Source of the DNA: Zea mays
Lineage: Eukaryota > Streptophyta > Magnoliopsida > Poales > Poaceae
NCBI RefSeq assembly: GCF_902167145.1
Contig: NC_050098.1
Location: 115,668,207-115,732,206 of the forward strand
Reading direction: 5' to 3'
DNA: 64,000 nucleotides
The notes beneath the pieces are model-generated. The model was not told where the DNA came from. It did not search any database and worked only from the letters and a program-made list of their open reading frames with translations. Below are positions 31,096 through 43,023 of this stretch, one piece after another. Position 1 is the first letter of the stretch. Each line of letters starts with the position of its first letter. Position numbers and translations under genes: made by a program.

Positions 31096-34000
31096 TGTCA
31101 CACCCGGCTTTAAGGAACAAAGCCAGGTGCATCTCATACATGCGCCAAGAAGACAACATATATAATAACAGAGTGTATAGAGATAAATGTCACAATAACA
31201 TCAGAGTATTTATTACATAGCGGAAGACTTATTACAAAATAAAAGAGTAAATATAAAACGAACTAAGGATCGTCGGCGCAAATGTCAACTAAGAATCGCC
31301 ACCTAGATCAGATCATACTCCTCGCCTTGTGGCTCCTCCTGAACCACCTGTTCTTCTCCTGTGGGGGGGTGTAAGACAGCAAGAGTGAGCTCACATACGT
31401 TCATCGCTCAACAAGTTGTGGGGAATAATGTGGCATGAACTCACCAAAGGTGGGAGTTCATGAAGTGTAAGGCTGATCAACAAAATAGAGGCTGAGGCTG
31501 AGCATTGCTTTTATAAGTTGGACAAAATTTTATTAGCAATTACTAAGTGTAAGTAAATACCAAACCTTAATAATAATAAAGAAAAGTAATAATAAAATAA
31601 TCCCAGATGCGATGCAAATGTCAAATTAAATTTAAGTTCCATAAATTAATCATGTGAGGGTCCGAGCCGCTCATGACCGTGAGCACGGCTAGTATACCAG
31701 TTTTACACTCTGCAGAGGTTGCGCATCTTTACCCACAAGTCATGTTACCCATTTGCCAAGAGATGGCCAATCCCATACACCTCTACCGAGGAGGCGAGGC
31801 AGGGTAACACTACGAGGCCTTTACAAAGTTCCACTAGCTTCAGAAATCCCGCTACTGTTTATAGGAAGCTCCAATGCAGGGTTCTTGCCTGACCGCCATC
31901 GCAGCAAAATCAACCAAGGACCTCCCTACACTGACCACTCCCCTACTGCCCTTGCCCCTTTCGGGTAAGGAAGACCTCCACTAGCTTTCCTAGTTAATCA
32001 GCCAAGGGCGTCCCATTATACCCTTGTGGTAGCACTGTTTTCCCGGGTGGTCGCTCCATGTTCCCATTAACATAATGATCTTAACATGAACAGTAGTAAT
32101 AACAAGATAATAAAAGACTAATCATGAATCAAGTATCTTCATACCCAAATCCACATTAAGCAATAGCATGTACTACCCAAAAATTTAGTAGTAAAACCAG
32201 TGGTGAAACAAGGTATAAAGATAGTCAAAATCTAGGGTAACCTATTGGGTCCCATCAAAATTAACCTATGCAGATCATTATAATTAACAAGAACATGGCT
32301 GGGAAAAGTAAGTGATCAAGGGCACAACTTGCCTTCAATGAGCTCCTGCTCAGCTACTTCTACTTGTTGAACCTCAGTTTCCACAGTGGCTTGCTCGTCT
32401 ATTCGCATCAACACAATACATACATAGTATAGCCAAAATCAACATCACACCAAACATGTAAATAAAATGTACAGTAAAAATCTACACATTAAAATGAGAT
32501 CATAAGAACTGGAATCACTAAATTTGGAGTTATAGAATTCAAGTTATGAATTTCCTAAGGTTTAATGTGCTTGAAATATGATTAAATGATAAATTAATTT
32601 TCTAACTGTTTTCATGTCAAAAAAGAGACACTAAATGGTAGAGAATATTATTACAAAATTTTAGAAATTTGAATGGCTCAATTTGGACTAAAAATGGATT
32701 TTCTATGATTTATACAAGTTCTAGGGTTTATTTTCATATTAAAAATCCAATTTCTAATTCATTTAATCGATTTAAAACAATTTCTGGATCGGGCCTCGAT
32801 TTCCAGAGAAGTCAGGGGTTAAACCAGAGTTTTCCCCAAGACACAACTTACTGTTACCGAGGATGGCGGGTTGTTTTCAAATAAACAGAGGGTCTCTTAT
32901 GAAAAAGTGCCTGGCCGAAGGGGTATCGGCCAACGTGAGCCGCCCGATCATCTATGGACGGCTTGGATTAGGTTTCTTCTACAAGCAAACCGGTACGCAC
33001 TTCAGGCCCTTGGATCCGAGATCCACGGACCGCAACACCCCATGCCCAGATCCAACCCAAGCCCTTGATCTACAGATCGGTGGTCACGATTTAACGCGGC
33101 AAGGGTTATGCGCAGCATCTAATCGTGGTTGTCCATTGAGATCTAACGGTGCACAACTCTTTCCCCAATCTGACATTGGGCACGGCGGCGCTCTAGTGCC
33201 GCACGGCGGAGGGCTCGTCGGCGATAGCCATGCCGGTGCGCAGATGCCCCAATCCCCGCTCCTAAGGGTGCTACGTGAAGCGCAGAACATAGGGAATAGG
33301 GAGGGGTGGTTCTCACCGACAATAGAGGTCCGGTCGATGCTGTCCACGGCGGATTGCGAGCCTGCGGCGGCGTTGAGGCTCCGGTAAGAAATTGCCTCCG
33401 CACGACTGCCGATCACGCCCCCAGATGTCCACAAGCGCCTTCGTGAAGACTTGGAGAAGCTTCGGGCCACGGCACACGGACCCCGTCAGCAGCGTGTGGG
33501 TGCAGTCGATGGCGGCGGACGTCTAGGCTGTACTGGCCATGGCGCGCGGCGGAAACGGTGGTTCGCCCATCTCTCTGATCTCGGCGGAGTGCTAATGGCG
33601 GCTAGGTTAGGAGGGGAAGAAGGACACCGCACCTAGGTCTACTACTTCTATAGCCTCAGAAGGCTGGTCCGAGTGCCAACGACGGCTTCCGCAATCCGCG
33701 GTGGTGGGCATGGCGTCTGGCGTCGTGGGGAATCAGGGCATATGCGAGCGAGGGCGAGAAGAGAGGAGGTCACGCGGTCTCGGCTAGCCAGCAGGGCGAA
33801 GTCAGCGCAGAAATGGCGGAGGCCGTAACGACTTCAGCTGGCGCCGGAGTCGCGCGATCGCGAAGATCCAGCCAGCGTGATCCGGTTCACGCGGGGAAGA
33901 AGAAGTCCGCGCCTGCAAGGTGGGTCCCACTGACAGTCCCACGGAGCAGCGCGAGTTGTTTTGGTGAGGGGATGACACGCGGGGTCCACACAGAGGTGGG

Positions 34001-34761
34001 ACGCAACAGACCGCGTGGGGAGGTCGGCCACTGGTTCTGTGACCCCACCGGTCGGTGTATGGGGCGAGAGGGCAGCACGTGGGCTGAGGGAGCATGGTGA
34101 AGTGGGCCTGCTAGAGGGATTCGGCCCAGGTGCAGGTAGGAGCCTTTTTTTATTCTTTCCTTTTTCTTATTTTCTTTTCTATACATTCATATTCTAATAT
34201 TTAAGCTTCAAACTTGAGTTTGTGGATCCATCGTAAAATTCAAGTGCATAAAATATACTCTTCATCAATATGAAATAGTATTTTTATTTATATATTCTAT
34301 TTATTTTTATTTAGTACTTACTAATGCTTCTCTTTCTCCATTTCTTTTTACCATTTCTGATTTATTTCCTTGATTTCAAATTTAAGTTTGAATTATGTCA
34401 TGATCCTCATATTTGAGTTAAGTATCCACATTTCAAATCCTAGTATGAGAAGAATATATTTATCTATTTATTTTCATTTGTATAACATTTTCTTCCTCCT
34501 CTATTCTCATGGTTTTGTTTTCAATTTAGAGGTTAAATTCCCTGGATCCATTGATATGCTATTAATGACGTATTTATTTTATTATCCAAAAATGCACAAT
34601 CAAGTAAAACTCAGCATGATGCAAGATTTACTTTGGTGTCTTTGGTTATTTACTTTTTTTTGATGGTATTCATTCACATGTGATAGTAAATGAATATAAC
34701 TCACACATATAGATAAAGGAAATATTCTCTTATCACATGATTTACAAATTTGGGTATTACA
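31096..34761 (-). repeat. Defective Tekay 3' LTR
   Basis: 3666 bp, from TGTCACACCCGGC to GGGTATTACA on the plus strand, paired with 38268-41942. It has a GC-rich core at about 32860-34130 between A/T-rich arms. It shares the GAGCACGGCT/CTCTGCAGAG block and the GCACTGTTTTCCCGGGTGGTC block with the inner Tekay LTR. Confidence 0.95.
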
Positions 34762-34782
34762 AATCCTACCCCCCTTAAAAAG
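34762..34782 (-). other. Defective Tekay polypurine tract
   Basis: The minus strand reads TTTTTAAGGGGGGTAGGATT next to the LTR, nearly identical to the tract of the inner Tekay element at 13264-13282. Confidence 0.8.
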
Positions 34783-35409
34783 AATCTCGTCCTCGAGATT
34801 TAGGAAAGTCTAGTGGAAAGATGGGAAAAATCTATGCGAAGCTCCTTTTTCTCTCTCTCCCAAGTAGCTTCATCTTCTCCATGATGGTTCCATTGTACTT
34901 TACACATCTTTATAACCTTATTTCTCGGAACACGAGGACACTTCTTAAGTTAATACACATGGAATACATTATGCCCATCATATAGATTATCAGGTAGTTC
35001 AAGTTGATAGGCCATCTTTCCAACTCGCCTAAAAACTCAAAATGGTCCAATAAAGCAAGGGAACAATTTGCCCTTGACTTTAACTCTCCTCATTCCACGA
35101 AGTGGTGAAACTTTGAGGTATACATGATCTCCTTCCTCAAATTCCAGTGGTCTTATTCTATTATCAGCGTAGCTCTTTTACCTGGTCTGAGCTACCCTCA
35201 ATTCTCTCGAATTATACGAACTTGTTCTTCTGCCTCTTGAATAAGTTCAGGTCCAAAGAACTATCTTCCCCTAGTTTGATCCAATATAGAGGAGTCATGC
35301 ATTTCCTGCCATATAGAGTCTCGAACGGTAACATCTTTAGACTGGCTTGGCAACTATTATTATATGAGAACTCAGCATAAGGTAGGCTCTTGTCCCAACT
35401 ACTACCATG
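34783..35409 (-). pseudogene. pol: Defective Tekay: integrase C-terminus with partly deleted chromodomain
   Basis: Translation in pieces shows DNLYDGHNVFHVY, a stop, then LKKCPRVPRNKVIKMCKVQW and NHHGEDEATWERE. Compared with the inner Tekay, about 40 residues between KKC.RVP and the MCKV.W core are missing. The chromodomain thus lacks its N-terminal strand region. Several stops and frameshifts lie between 35000 and 35400, where the integrase C-terminal barrel should be. Confidence 0.8.
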
Positions 35410-35970
35410 CTAAAGGGCACAAGCTCTCAACATATCTTCCAATGCTTGGTTAGTCCTTTCAGTCTGAGGGTGATAAGCTGTGCTAAAACTCAACTTCGTA
35501 CTCATATTCTCATGAAAGCTTCTCCAAAATCTTGAGGTAAACTGTGAACCTCGATCAGACACGATCTTCTTTGGTACTCCATGCAAACACACAATCCGAG
35601 CCATATATAATTCTGCTAGCTGAGAACCTTTATAAGTAGTCTTCACAGGAATAAAGTGAGCCACTTTAGTCAATCTATCCACGATCACCCATATAGCATC
35701 ATATCCTTTCTGGGTGCGAGGCAATCCAGTGATGAAATCCATACCAATCTCTTCCCATTTCCACTCGGGTATCTTCAATGGGTGCAATAGTCCAGCTGGC
35801 CTCTGGTGTTCAGCCTTAACTCTTTGACATACATCGCACATAGCCACATGTGCAGCCACATCTCTTTTCAATCCATACCACCAATACTTCCGCTTCAAAT
35901 CCTGATACATCTTAGTACTACCAGGATGAATAGAATAATCCAAGTCATGGGCCTCCTTTAAAATAGTCAC
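35410..35970 (-). pseudogene. pol: Defective Tekay: integrase zinc and catalytic fragment
   Basis: A 186-codon open piece with HDLDYSIHPGSTKMYQDL, CDVCQ, IGMDFITGL and VSDRGSQFTS. The third part of the catalytic site reads YHPQTERTNQ, lacking four residues present in the inner Tekay between PQT and ERTNQ. This shortens the spacing to the catalytic glutamate and should inactivate the enzyme. A stop follows [11 protein letters not shown]. Confidence 0.9.
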
Positions 35971-36719
35971 ACGAAGGCTTTCAATCTCGGGAACTCATAT
36001 CCGATCCTTGAACCATATTGTGCCTTGCTCATCGTCCGTGAATTCCGGACCTCTACCTTCTGTTATCAGATCCTTGATCTCCTGGATTTTAGCATCACCA
36101 ACCTGACCTTTACGAATTTCTTGCTCCAAGGTAGGTTCCAATTCAATAGTCACTCCTTCCGTATGTGTAACAATTCCCAGGTTGAGTCTCCTGAAATCCT
36201 CAACAATCTCTTCGGGTAGCTAGGCAACAACAACTGAATAAACATGCTCCTTTCGACTCAAGGCATCTGCAACCAAATTTGCCTTGCCCGGGTGATAATG
36301 AATTTCGAAATCATAATCCTTAATAAGCTCCAACCAACGGCATTTCCTAAAGTTGAGATCCTTCTGAGTGAATATGTACTTCAAACTCTTATGATTCGTG
36401 TATACTTGACACTTAGTTCCCATGATGTAGTGTCTCCAAATCTTAAGTGCATGCACAACTGCTGCCAGCTCAAGTCATGAGTGGGGTAGTTCAATTCATG
36501 TTTCCGCAGCTGACGAGACGCATAGGCGATGACATGTCCTTGCATGAGCACACATCCCAATCCTTGGCCACATGCATCACAGTAAATGTCAAATCCCTTC
36601 TGTAGATCTAGCATAACCAATACTGGTGGTGACATCAATCTCAACTTCAGTTGGTTAAAACTATCTTGGTACTTCTCATCCCACTTAAATTCTCTTCCTT
36701 TCTCCAGAAGTGAGCTCAT
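35971..36719 (-). pseudogene. pol: Defective Tekay: RNase H remnants
   Basis: Two overlapping frames carry RNase H pieces: [27 protein letters not shown] at about 36480-36620, then [30 protein letters not shown] and [17 protein letters not shown] at 36250-36456. A frameshift near 36470 separates them. The stretch 35971-36219 has linker-like sequence with stops and no domain. Confidence 0.85.
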
Positions 36720-37700
36720 AGACTAAGCAATCTTAGAAAATCCTTAAGTAAATCTCCGATAATATCCTGCAATTCCCAAGAAACTCTGGACCTCAGTAAC
36801 TGTAGTGGGTATGCTCCACACCACTACCTCCTTGACTTTAGCGGGATCCACTGCATTCCTCCACTAGAAATAATATGTCCAAGGAATGGCACCTTGTCAA
36901 TCCAAAACTCGCATTTGCTATACTTGGTGTAGAGTTGATTATCCCTTAGCTTTTGTAGCACTAATCTCAGATATTTCTCATGATCACTATCACTCTTGAA
37001 ACAAAAATATCGTCAATGAAACCACGATGAATCTCTCCAGATCATGGGCACCTTATTCTTCAGATCCATCAAATAGGATGTCTGATAGCCAAATCTTCAT
37101 TTGATGGTATCTCGATCAGAGATCAATCTTCGAGAATACCCTAGCATCTCTCATCCAATCAAATAAATCCTCAATGCGGGGTAACGGGTACTTGTTCTTC
37201 ACAGTGTCATCGTTAAGGAACCTATAATCCACGCACATCCCTTGCGATCCATCTTTCTTCTTTACAAACAAAACCGGTGCTCTCCAAGGTGAAGACTCGG
37301 ATGAATGTACCCAGCCTCTTCCAACTCCGTTAAGTGCTTCTTGAGTTCTTTTAACTCTTCTACATACATCATATATGTCCATTTAGAAATAGGAGCAGTT
37401 CCAGGTAAGAGATCTATGACAAACTCAACTTCTGTATTCGGTGGCATCCCTAGTAACTCCTCTGGAAAGACATCTGGAAAATCCTTAACCACATGGATGT
37501 TGTCACCAAAAAAACTTCCCATCGACTAAGAATGCCGCTAGTTTGGTGGCGGTAGTTACTGCAATTCCAACTTCAAATCTTTCTCCTTTGGAACTGGTGA
37601 GTTCTATGGTTCCTCTAACACGGTGTATAAACTGCCTTTACCTTTCTTAACCACGACATACCAAGGATCACATCTATAGTGTTCTCTTCTAACACTATAG
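36720..37700 (-). pseudogene. pol: Defective Tekay: RT and protease remnants
   Basis: Fragments are recognisable as [38 protein letters not shown] at 37116-37240 and, in another frame near 37010, the FIDDIF active-site core. The pre-RT linker [32 protein letters not shown] is at 37370-37500. Many frameshifts, a missing segment between the palm motifs, and only traces of protease sequence remain at 37520-37700. No functional product is possible. Confidence 0.85.
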
Positions 37701-38267
37701 GGGTAGCACATCTGGGTTAGAAACATAGGGTAAGAAAGGAAGAATTGTAGACAAGACGAGTAATTACGAGGAATGTTACTATGGGGGATTTATTAGCTAA
37801 GTAGATTAGTGTGTCACCCACTAAAGCTAATACATTATCTTATGGTGGTACATGCTAAGATGCCCAACTATAATGTTTCAATCAATCAAAGAAGCAAATC
37901 AAGCATTCATCATCAGAACAATCAACCAACATTTTTAAATATAGAAAATAGTTATAATTTTGTCTTAGGCCTCCTATCTCTTAAAAAGATCATAAGTGTA
38001 GGATTCCAAGGTGTGAAATCCATCATGTCTTGGAGTAGAAAAGATAAGAGTAATCAGAGTAGAACAGTAGAAGGTGAAACAGGATCAAGATAAGTATAGA
38101 GAGAATCAAAGTAAGGTAAGTATAGAGAGAATCAGAGTAAGGTAAGTATAGAATGAATCAGAGTAAGGTAAGTATAGAATGAATCAGAGTAAGGTAAGTA
38201 GGTAAGGGTTTTGTCCATTTCTATCTAGGTTTCGTCCTACAGTCAACATTTCCTCTGATACCACTTC
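37701..38267 (-). other. Defective Tekay leader region, gag absent
   Basis: Where gag and its leader should lie there are only about 570 bp of A/T-rich sequence without any gag motif. It ends in a tandem repeat (38091-38206) and the primer-binding site TGGTATCAGAGG (38252-38263, minus), which is the initiator-Met type. Confidence 0.8.
38091..38206. repeat. 26-bp tandem repeat, about 4.4 copies
   Basis: TAAGTATAGA starts at 38091, 38117, 38143 and 38169, and TAAGTAGG follows at 38195: period 26. Units contain GAATCAGAGTAAGG. It lies about 45 bp inside the PBS, in the untranslated leader of the defective Tekay. Confidence 0.9.
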
Positions 38268-41200
38268 TGTCACACCCGACTTTAAGGAACAAAGCCAGGT
38301 GCATCTCATACATGCGCCAAGAAGACAACATATATAATAACAGAGTGTATAGAGATAAATGTCATAATAACATCAGAGTATTTATTACATAGCGGAAGAC
38401 TTATTACAAAATAAAAGAGTAAATATAAAACGAACTAAGGATCGTCGGCGCAAATGTCAACTGAGAATCGCCACCTAGATCAGATCATACTCCTCGCCTT
38501 GTGGCTCCTCCTGAACCACCTGTTCTTCTCCTATGGGGGGGTGTGAGACAGCAAGAGTGAGCTCACATACGTTCATCGCTCAACAAGTTATGGGGAATAA
38601 TGTGGCATGAACTCACCAAAGGTGGGAGTTCATGAAGTGTAAGGCTGATCAACAAAATAGAGGCTGAGGCTGAGCATTGCTTTTATAAGTTGGTCAAAAT
38701 TTTATTAGCAATTACTAAGTGTAAGTAAATACCAAACCTTAATAATAATAAAGAAAAGTAATAATAAAATAATCCCAGATGCGATGCAAATGTCAAATTA
38801 AATTTAAGTTCCATAAATTAATCATGTGAGGGTCCGAGCCGCTCATGACCGTGAGCACGGCTAGTATACCAGTTTTACACTCTGCAGAGGTTGCGCATCT
38901 TTACCCACAAGTCATGTTACCCATCTGCCAAGAGATGGCCAATCCCATACACCTCTACCGAGGAGGCGAGGCAGGGTAACACTACGAGGCCTTTACAAAG
39001 TTCCACTAGCTTCAGAAATCCCGCTACAGTTTATAGGAAGCTCCAATGCAGGGTTCTTGCCTGACCGCCATCGCAGCAAAATCAACCAAGGACCTCCCTA
39101 CACTGACCACTCCCCTACTGCCCTTGCCCCATTCGGGTAAGGAAGACCTCCACTAGCTTTCCTAGTTAATCAGCCAAGGGCGTCCCATTATACCCTTGTG
39201 GTAGCACTGTTTTCCCGGGTGGTCGCTCCATGTTCCCATTAACATAATGATATTAACATGAACAGTAGTAATAACAAGATAATAAAAGACTAATCATGAA
39301 TCAAGTATATTCATACCCAAATCCACATTAAGCAATAGCATGTACTACCCAAAAATTTAGTAGTAAAACCAGTGGTGAAACAAGGTATAAAGATAGTCAA
39401 AATCTAGGGTAACCTATTGGGTCCCATCAAAATTAACCTATGCAGATCATTATAATTAACAAGAACATGGCTGGGAAAAGTAAGTGATCAAGGGCACAAC
39501 TTGCCTTCAATGAGCTCCTGCTCAGCTACTTCTACTTGTTGAACCTCAGTTTCCACAGTGGCTTGCTCGTCTATTCGCATCAACACAATACATACATAGT
39601 ATAGCCAAAATCAACATCACACCAAACATGTAAATAAAATGTACAGTAAAAATCTACACATTAAAATGAGATCATAAGAACTGGAATCACTAAATTTGGA
39701 GTTATAGAATTCAAGTTATGAATTTCCTAAGGTTTAATGTGCTTGAAATATGATTAAATGATAAATTAATTTTCTAACTGTTTTCATGTCAAAAAAAGAG
39801 ACACTAAATGGTAGAGAATATTATTACAAAATTTTAGAAATTTGAATGGCTCAATTTGGACTAAAAATGGATTTTCTATGATTTATACAAGTTCTAGGGT
39901 TTATTTTCATATTAAAAATCCAATTTCTAATTCATTTAATCGATTTAAAACAATTTCTGGATCGGGCCTCGATTTCCAGAGAAGTCAGGGGTTAAACCAG
40001 AGTTTTCCCCAAGACACAGCTTACTGTTACCGAGGATGGCGGGTTGTTTTCAAATAAACAGAGGGTCTCTTATGAAAAAGTGCCTGGCCGAAGGGGTATC
40101 GGCCAACGTGAGCCGCCCGATCATTTATGGACGGCTTGGATTAGGTTTCTTCTACAAGCAAACCGGTACGCACTTCAGGCCCTTGGATCCGAGATCCACG
40201 GACCACAACACCCCATGCCCAGATCCAACCCAAGCCCTTGATCTACAGATCGGTGGTCACGATTTAACGCGGCAAGGGTTATGCGCAGCATCTAATCGTG
40301 GTTGTCCATTGAGATCTAACGGTGCACAACTCTTTCCCCAATCTGACATTGGGCACGGCGGCGCTCTAGTGCCGCACGGCGGAGGGCTCGCCGGCGATAG
40401 CCATGCCGGTGCGCAGATGCCCCAATCCCCGCTCCTAAGGGTGCTACGTGAAGCGCAGAACATAGGGAATAGGAAGGGGTGGTTCTCACCGACAATAGAG
40501 GTCCGGTCGATGCTGTCCACGGCAGATTGCGAGCCTGCGGCGGCGTTGAGGCTCCGGTAAGAAATTGCCTCCGCACGACTGCCGATCACGCCCCCAGATG
40601 TCCACAAGCGCCTTCGTGAAGACTTGGAGAAGCTTCGGGCCACGGCACACGGACCCCGTCAGCAGCGTGTGGGTGCAGTCGATGGCGGCGGACGTCTAGG
40701 CTGTACTGGCCATGGCGCGCGGCGGAAACGGTGGTTCGCCCATCTCTCTGATCTCGGCGGAGTGCTAATGGCGGCTAGGTTAGGAGGGGAAGAAGGACAC
40801 CGCACCTAGGTCTACTACTTCTATAGCCTCAGAAGGCTGGTCCGAGTGCCAACGACGGCTTCCGCAATCCGCGGTGGTGGGCATGGCGTCTGGCGTCGTG
40901 GGGAATCAGGGCATATGCGAGCGAGGGCGAGAAGAGAGGAGGTCACGCGGTCCCGGCTAGCCAGCAGGGCGAAGTCAGCGCAGAAATGGCGGAGGCCGTA
41001 ACGACTTCAGCTGGCGCCGGAGTCGCGCGATCGCGAAGATCCAGCCAGCGTGATCCGGTTCACGCGGGGAAGAAGAAGTCCGCGCCTGCAAGGTGGGTCC
41101 CACTGATAGTCCCACGGAGCAGCGCGAGTTGTTTTGGTGAGGGGATGACACGCGGGGTCCACACAGAGGTGGGACGCAACAGACCGCGTGGGGAGGTCGG

Positions 41201-41942
41201 CCACTGGTTCTGTGACCCCACCGGTCGGTGTATGGGGCGAGAGGGCAGCACGTGGGCTGAGGGAGCATGGTGAAGTGGGCCTGCTAGAGGGATTCGGCCC
41301 AGGTGCAGGTAGGAGCCTTTTCTTTTTTTTATTCTTTCCTTTTTCTTATTTTCTTTTCTATACATTCATATTCTAATATTTAAGCTTCAAACTTGAGTTT
41401 GTGGATCCATCGTAAAAGTCAAGTGCATAAAATATACTCTTCATCAATATGAAATAGTATTTTTATTTATATATTCTATTTATTTTTATTTAGTACTTAC
41501 TAATGCTTCTCTTTCTCCATTTCTTTTTACCATTTCTGATTTATTTCCTTGATTTCAAATTTAAGTTTGAATTATGTCATGATCCTCATATTTGAGTTAA
41601 GTATCCACATTTCAAATCCTAGTATGAGAAGAATATATTTATCTATTTATTTTCATTTGTATAACATTTTCTTCCTCCTCTATTCTCATGGTTTAGTTTT
41701 CAATTTAGAGGTTAAATTCCCTGGATCCATTGATATGCTATTAATGACGTATTTATTTTATTATCCAAAAAATGCACAATCAAGTAAAACTCAGCATGAT
41801 GCAAGATTTACTTTGGTGTCTTTGGTTATTTACTTTTTTTTTGATGGTATTCATTCACATGTGATAGTAAATGAATATAACTCACACATATAGATAAAGG
41901 AAATATTCTCTTATCACATGATTTACAAATTTGGGTATTACA
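38268..41942 (-). repeat. Defective Tekay 5' LTR
   Basis: 3675 bp; near-identical partner of 31096-34761. Length differences come from homopolymer or pyrimidine runs, for example the T-rich run near 41320. GTATT follows directly at 41943. Confidence 0.95.
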
Positions 41943-42980
41943 GTATTTTACCTCTCTGATAACTCCGGCACTGAGGAGTCTTTTAACTTCATTCCGAGCA
42001 CCTTCGGCCTTGTCATCAGACATCTTCCGAAGCCTCTGCTTTCTGGGTCTAGAGGATGGATCAACATTGAGCGAATGTTCAATAACATCCCTGTTGACTC
42101 CGCAAAGATCATTGGCTGACCATGCAAAAACATCTTTGTTGTTGAACAGAAACCTTATTAAGGTCTTCTCCTGTTCTTCGGACAGTTGGGATCCCAATAG
42201 CACCTTCTGCTCTACTATGTCCTTGCATAAGAGCATGGGCTTCGGTTGATCGGCCGAAGCAGCTTTCTCCCTTCTGAACTTGTACTGCTCACAAGCTTCA
42301 GCTCCATCTATGTTATGGATTGCTTTTGAGTCTGTCCAGTTTCCTTCGGCCCTTCTGGCAGCTTCCTGACTTCCATGAATAGCAATGGGTCCTTGGTCCG
42401 AAGGTTTCTTCATGCAAAGATATGCTGGATGAAGAATTGCTTCGAAGGCATTAAGAGTACCACGACCAATGATTGCATTGTAAGGATATTCTATGTCAAC
42501 AATATCGAACACAACTTGTTCAGTCCTTGTGTTGTTGATAAATCCGAAGGTTACTGACATTGTGATTTCTCCGAGTGCTACAATCTGCCTTCCTCCGAAG
42601 CCACAAAGGGGATGTGTGGCATCATGGATCTTGTCTTCGGGCTCTTGCATCTGTCTGAAGGCCTTAGCAAATATGATATCAGCTGCACTGCCTGTATCAA
42701 CCAAAACATTATGGACCAGAAATCCTTTGATCACACAAGAGATAACCATAGCATAAATGTGTGGGTAATCCTTGAGCTGAAGATCCTCTTGAGAAAAGGT
42801 AATTGGGATGTGAGACCATCTTGATTTGATGAAGGGTCCTTGTACCCCTACGTGTTGTACTCTTCTCTGTGCCTCCTTCTTCTGTTTCTTGTTGGCCGGC
42901 TCTGAGCATGAACCGCCTGTTATCGGGAGAATCAGCTTCGGAGCCGGAGCAGTTCCAGCTTGATTCTTGATCGAAGCCAT
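41943..42980 (-). pseudogene. pol: Cinful-like protease and start of RT
   Basis: The frame opens at an ATG (42980) only 43 bp from the end of the 5' LTR. It encodes MASIKNQAG, a basic stretch KKQKKEAQRR, and a protease with VLVDTGSAADIIF and NAIIGRGTLNAF. The RT lead-in reads FLFNNKDVFAWSANDLCGVN, then IEHSLNVDP, then LLSAGVIREVKY. It is cut at 41943 by the GTATT target of the defective Tekay; RT resumes at 31095. This part has no internal stop. Normally gag would precede it, but there is no room for gag here. Confidence 0.92.
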
Positions 42981-43002
42981 CAGCTCAAAAAGTGGAAGTG
43001 AG

Positions 43003-43023
43003 TTCACCGGAGGTGGGTGCCAA
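43003..43023 (-). other. Cinful-like primer-binding site
   Basis: Next to the 5' LTR the minus strand reads TTGGCACCCACCTCCGG. TTGGCACCCACC is a primer-binding start I associate with Tat-lineage grass elements. I cannot identify the tRNA with certainty. Confidence 0.65.

Larger units (their letters stand above)
31096..41942 (-). mobile_element. Defective Tekay-type chromovirus, gag-less
   Basis: A 10,847-bp element on the minus strand with LTRs of 3666 and 3675 bp, GTATT duplications (31091-31095 and 41943-41947), an initiator-Met PBS and a polypurine tract. The internal region is only about 3.5 kb. It contains broken integrase, RNase H, RT and protease remnants, and no gag. LTRs differ by about 22 substitutions and four small indels (near 0.6%), so transposition was recent although the coding region was already ruined. 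The LTR body is largely unlike that of the inner Tekay, so it is a separate family of the clade. Confidence 0.9.

Noticed and set aside
32863..33387. 174-codon plus-strand frame in the defective Tekay LTR, also at 40036-40560
   Set aside because: It is in an LTR, antisense to the element, without recognisable motifs. Differences between the copies show no codon-position bias by eye.
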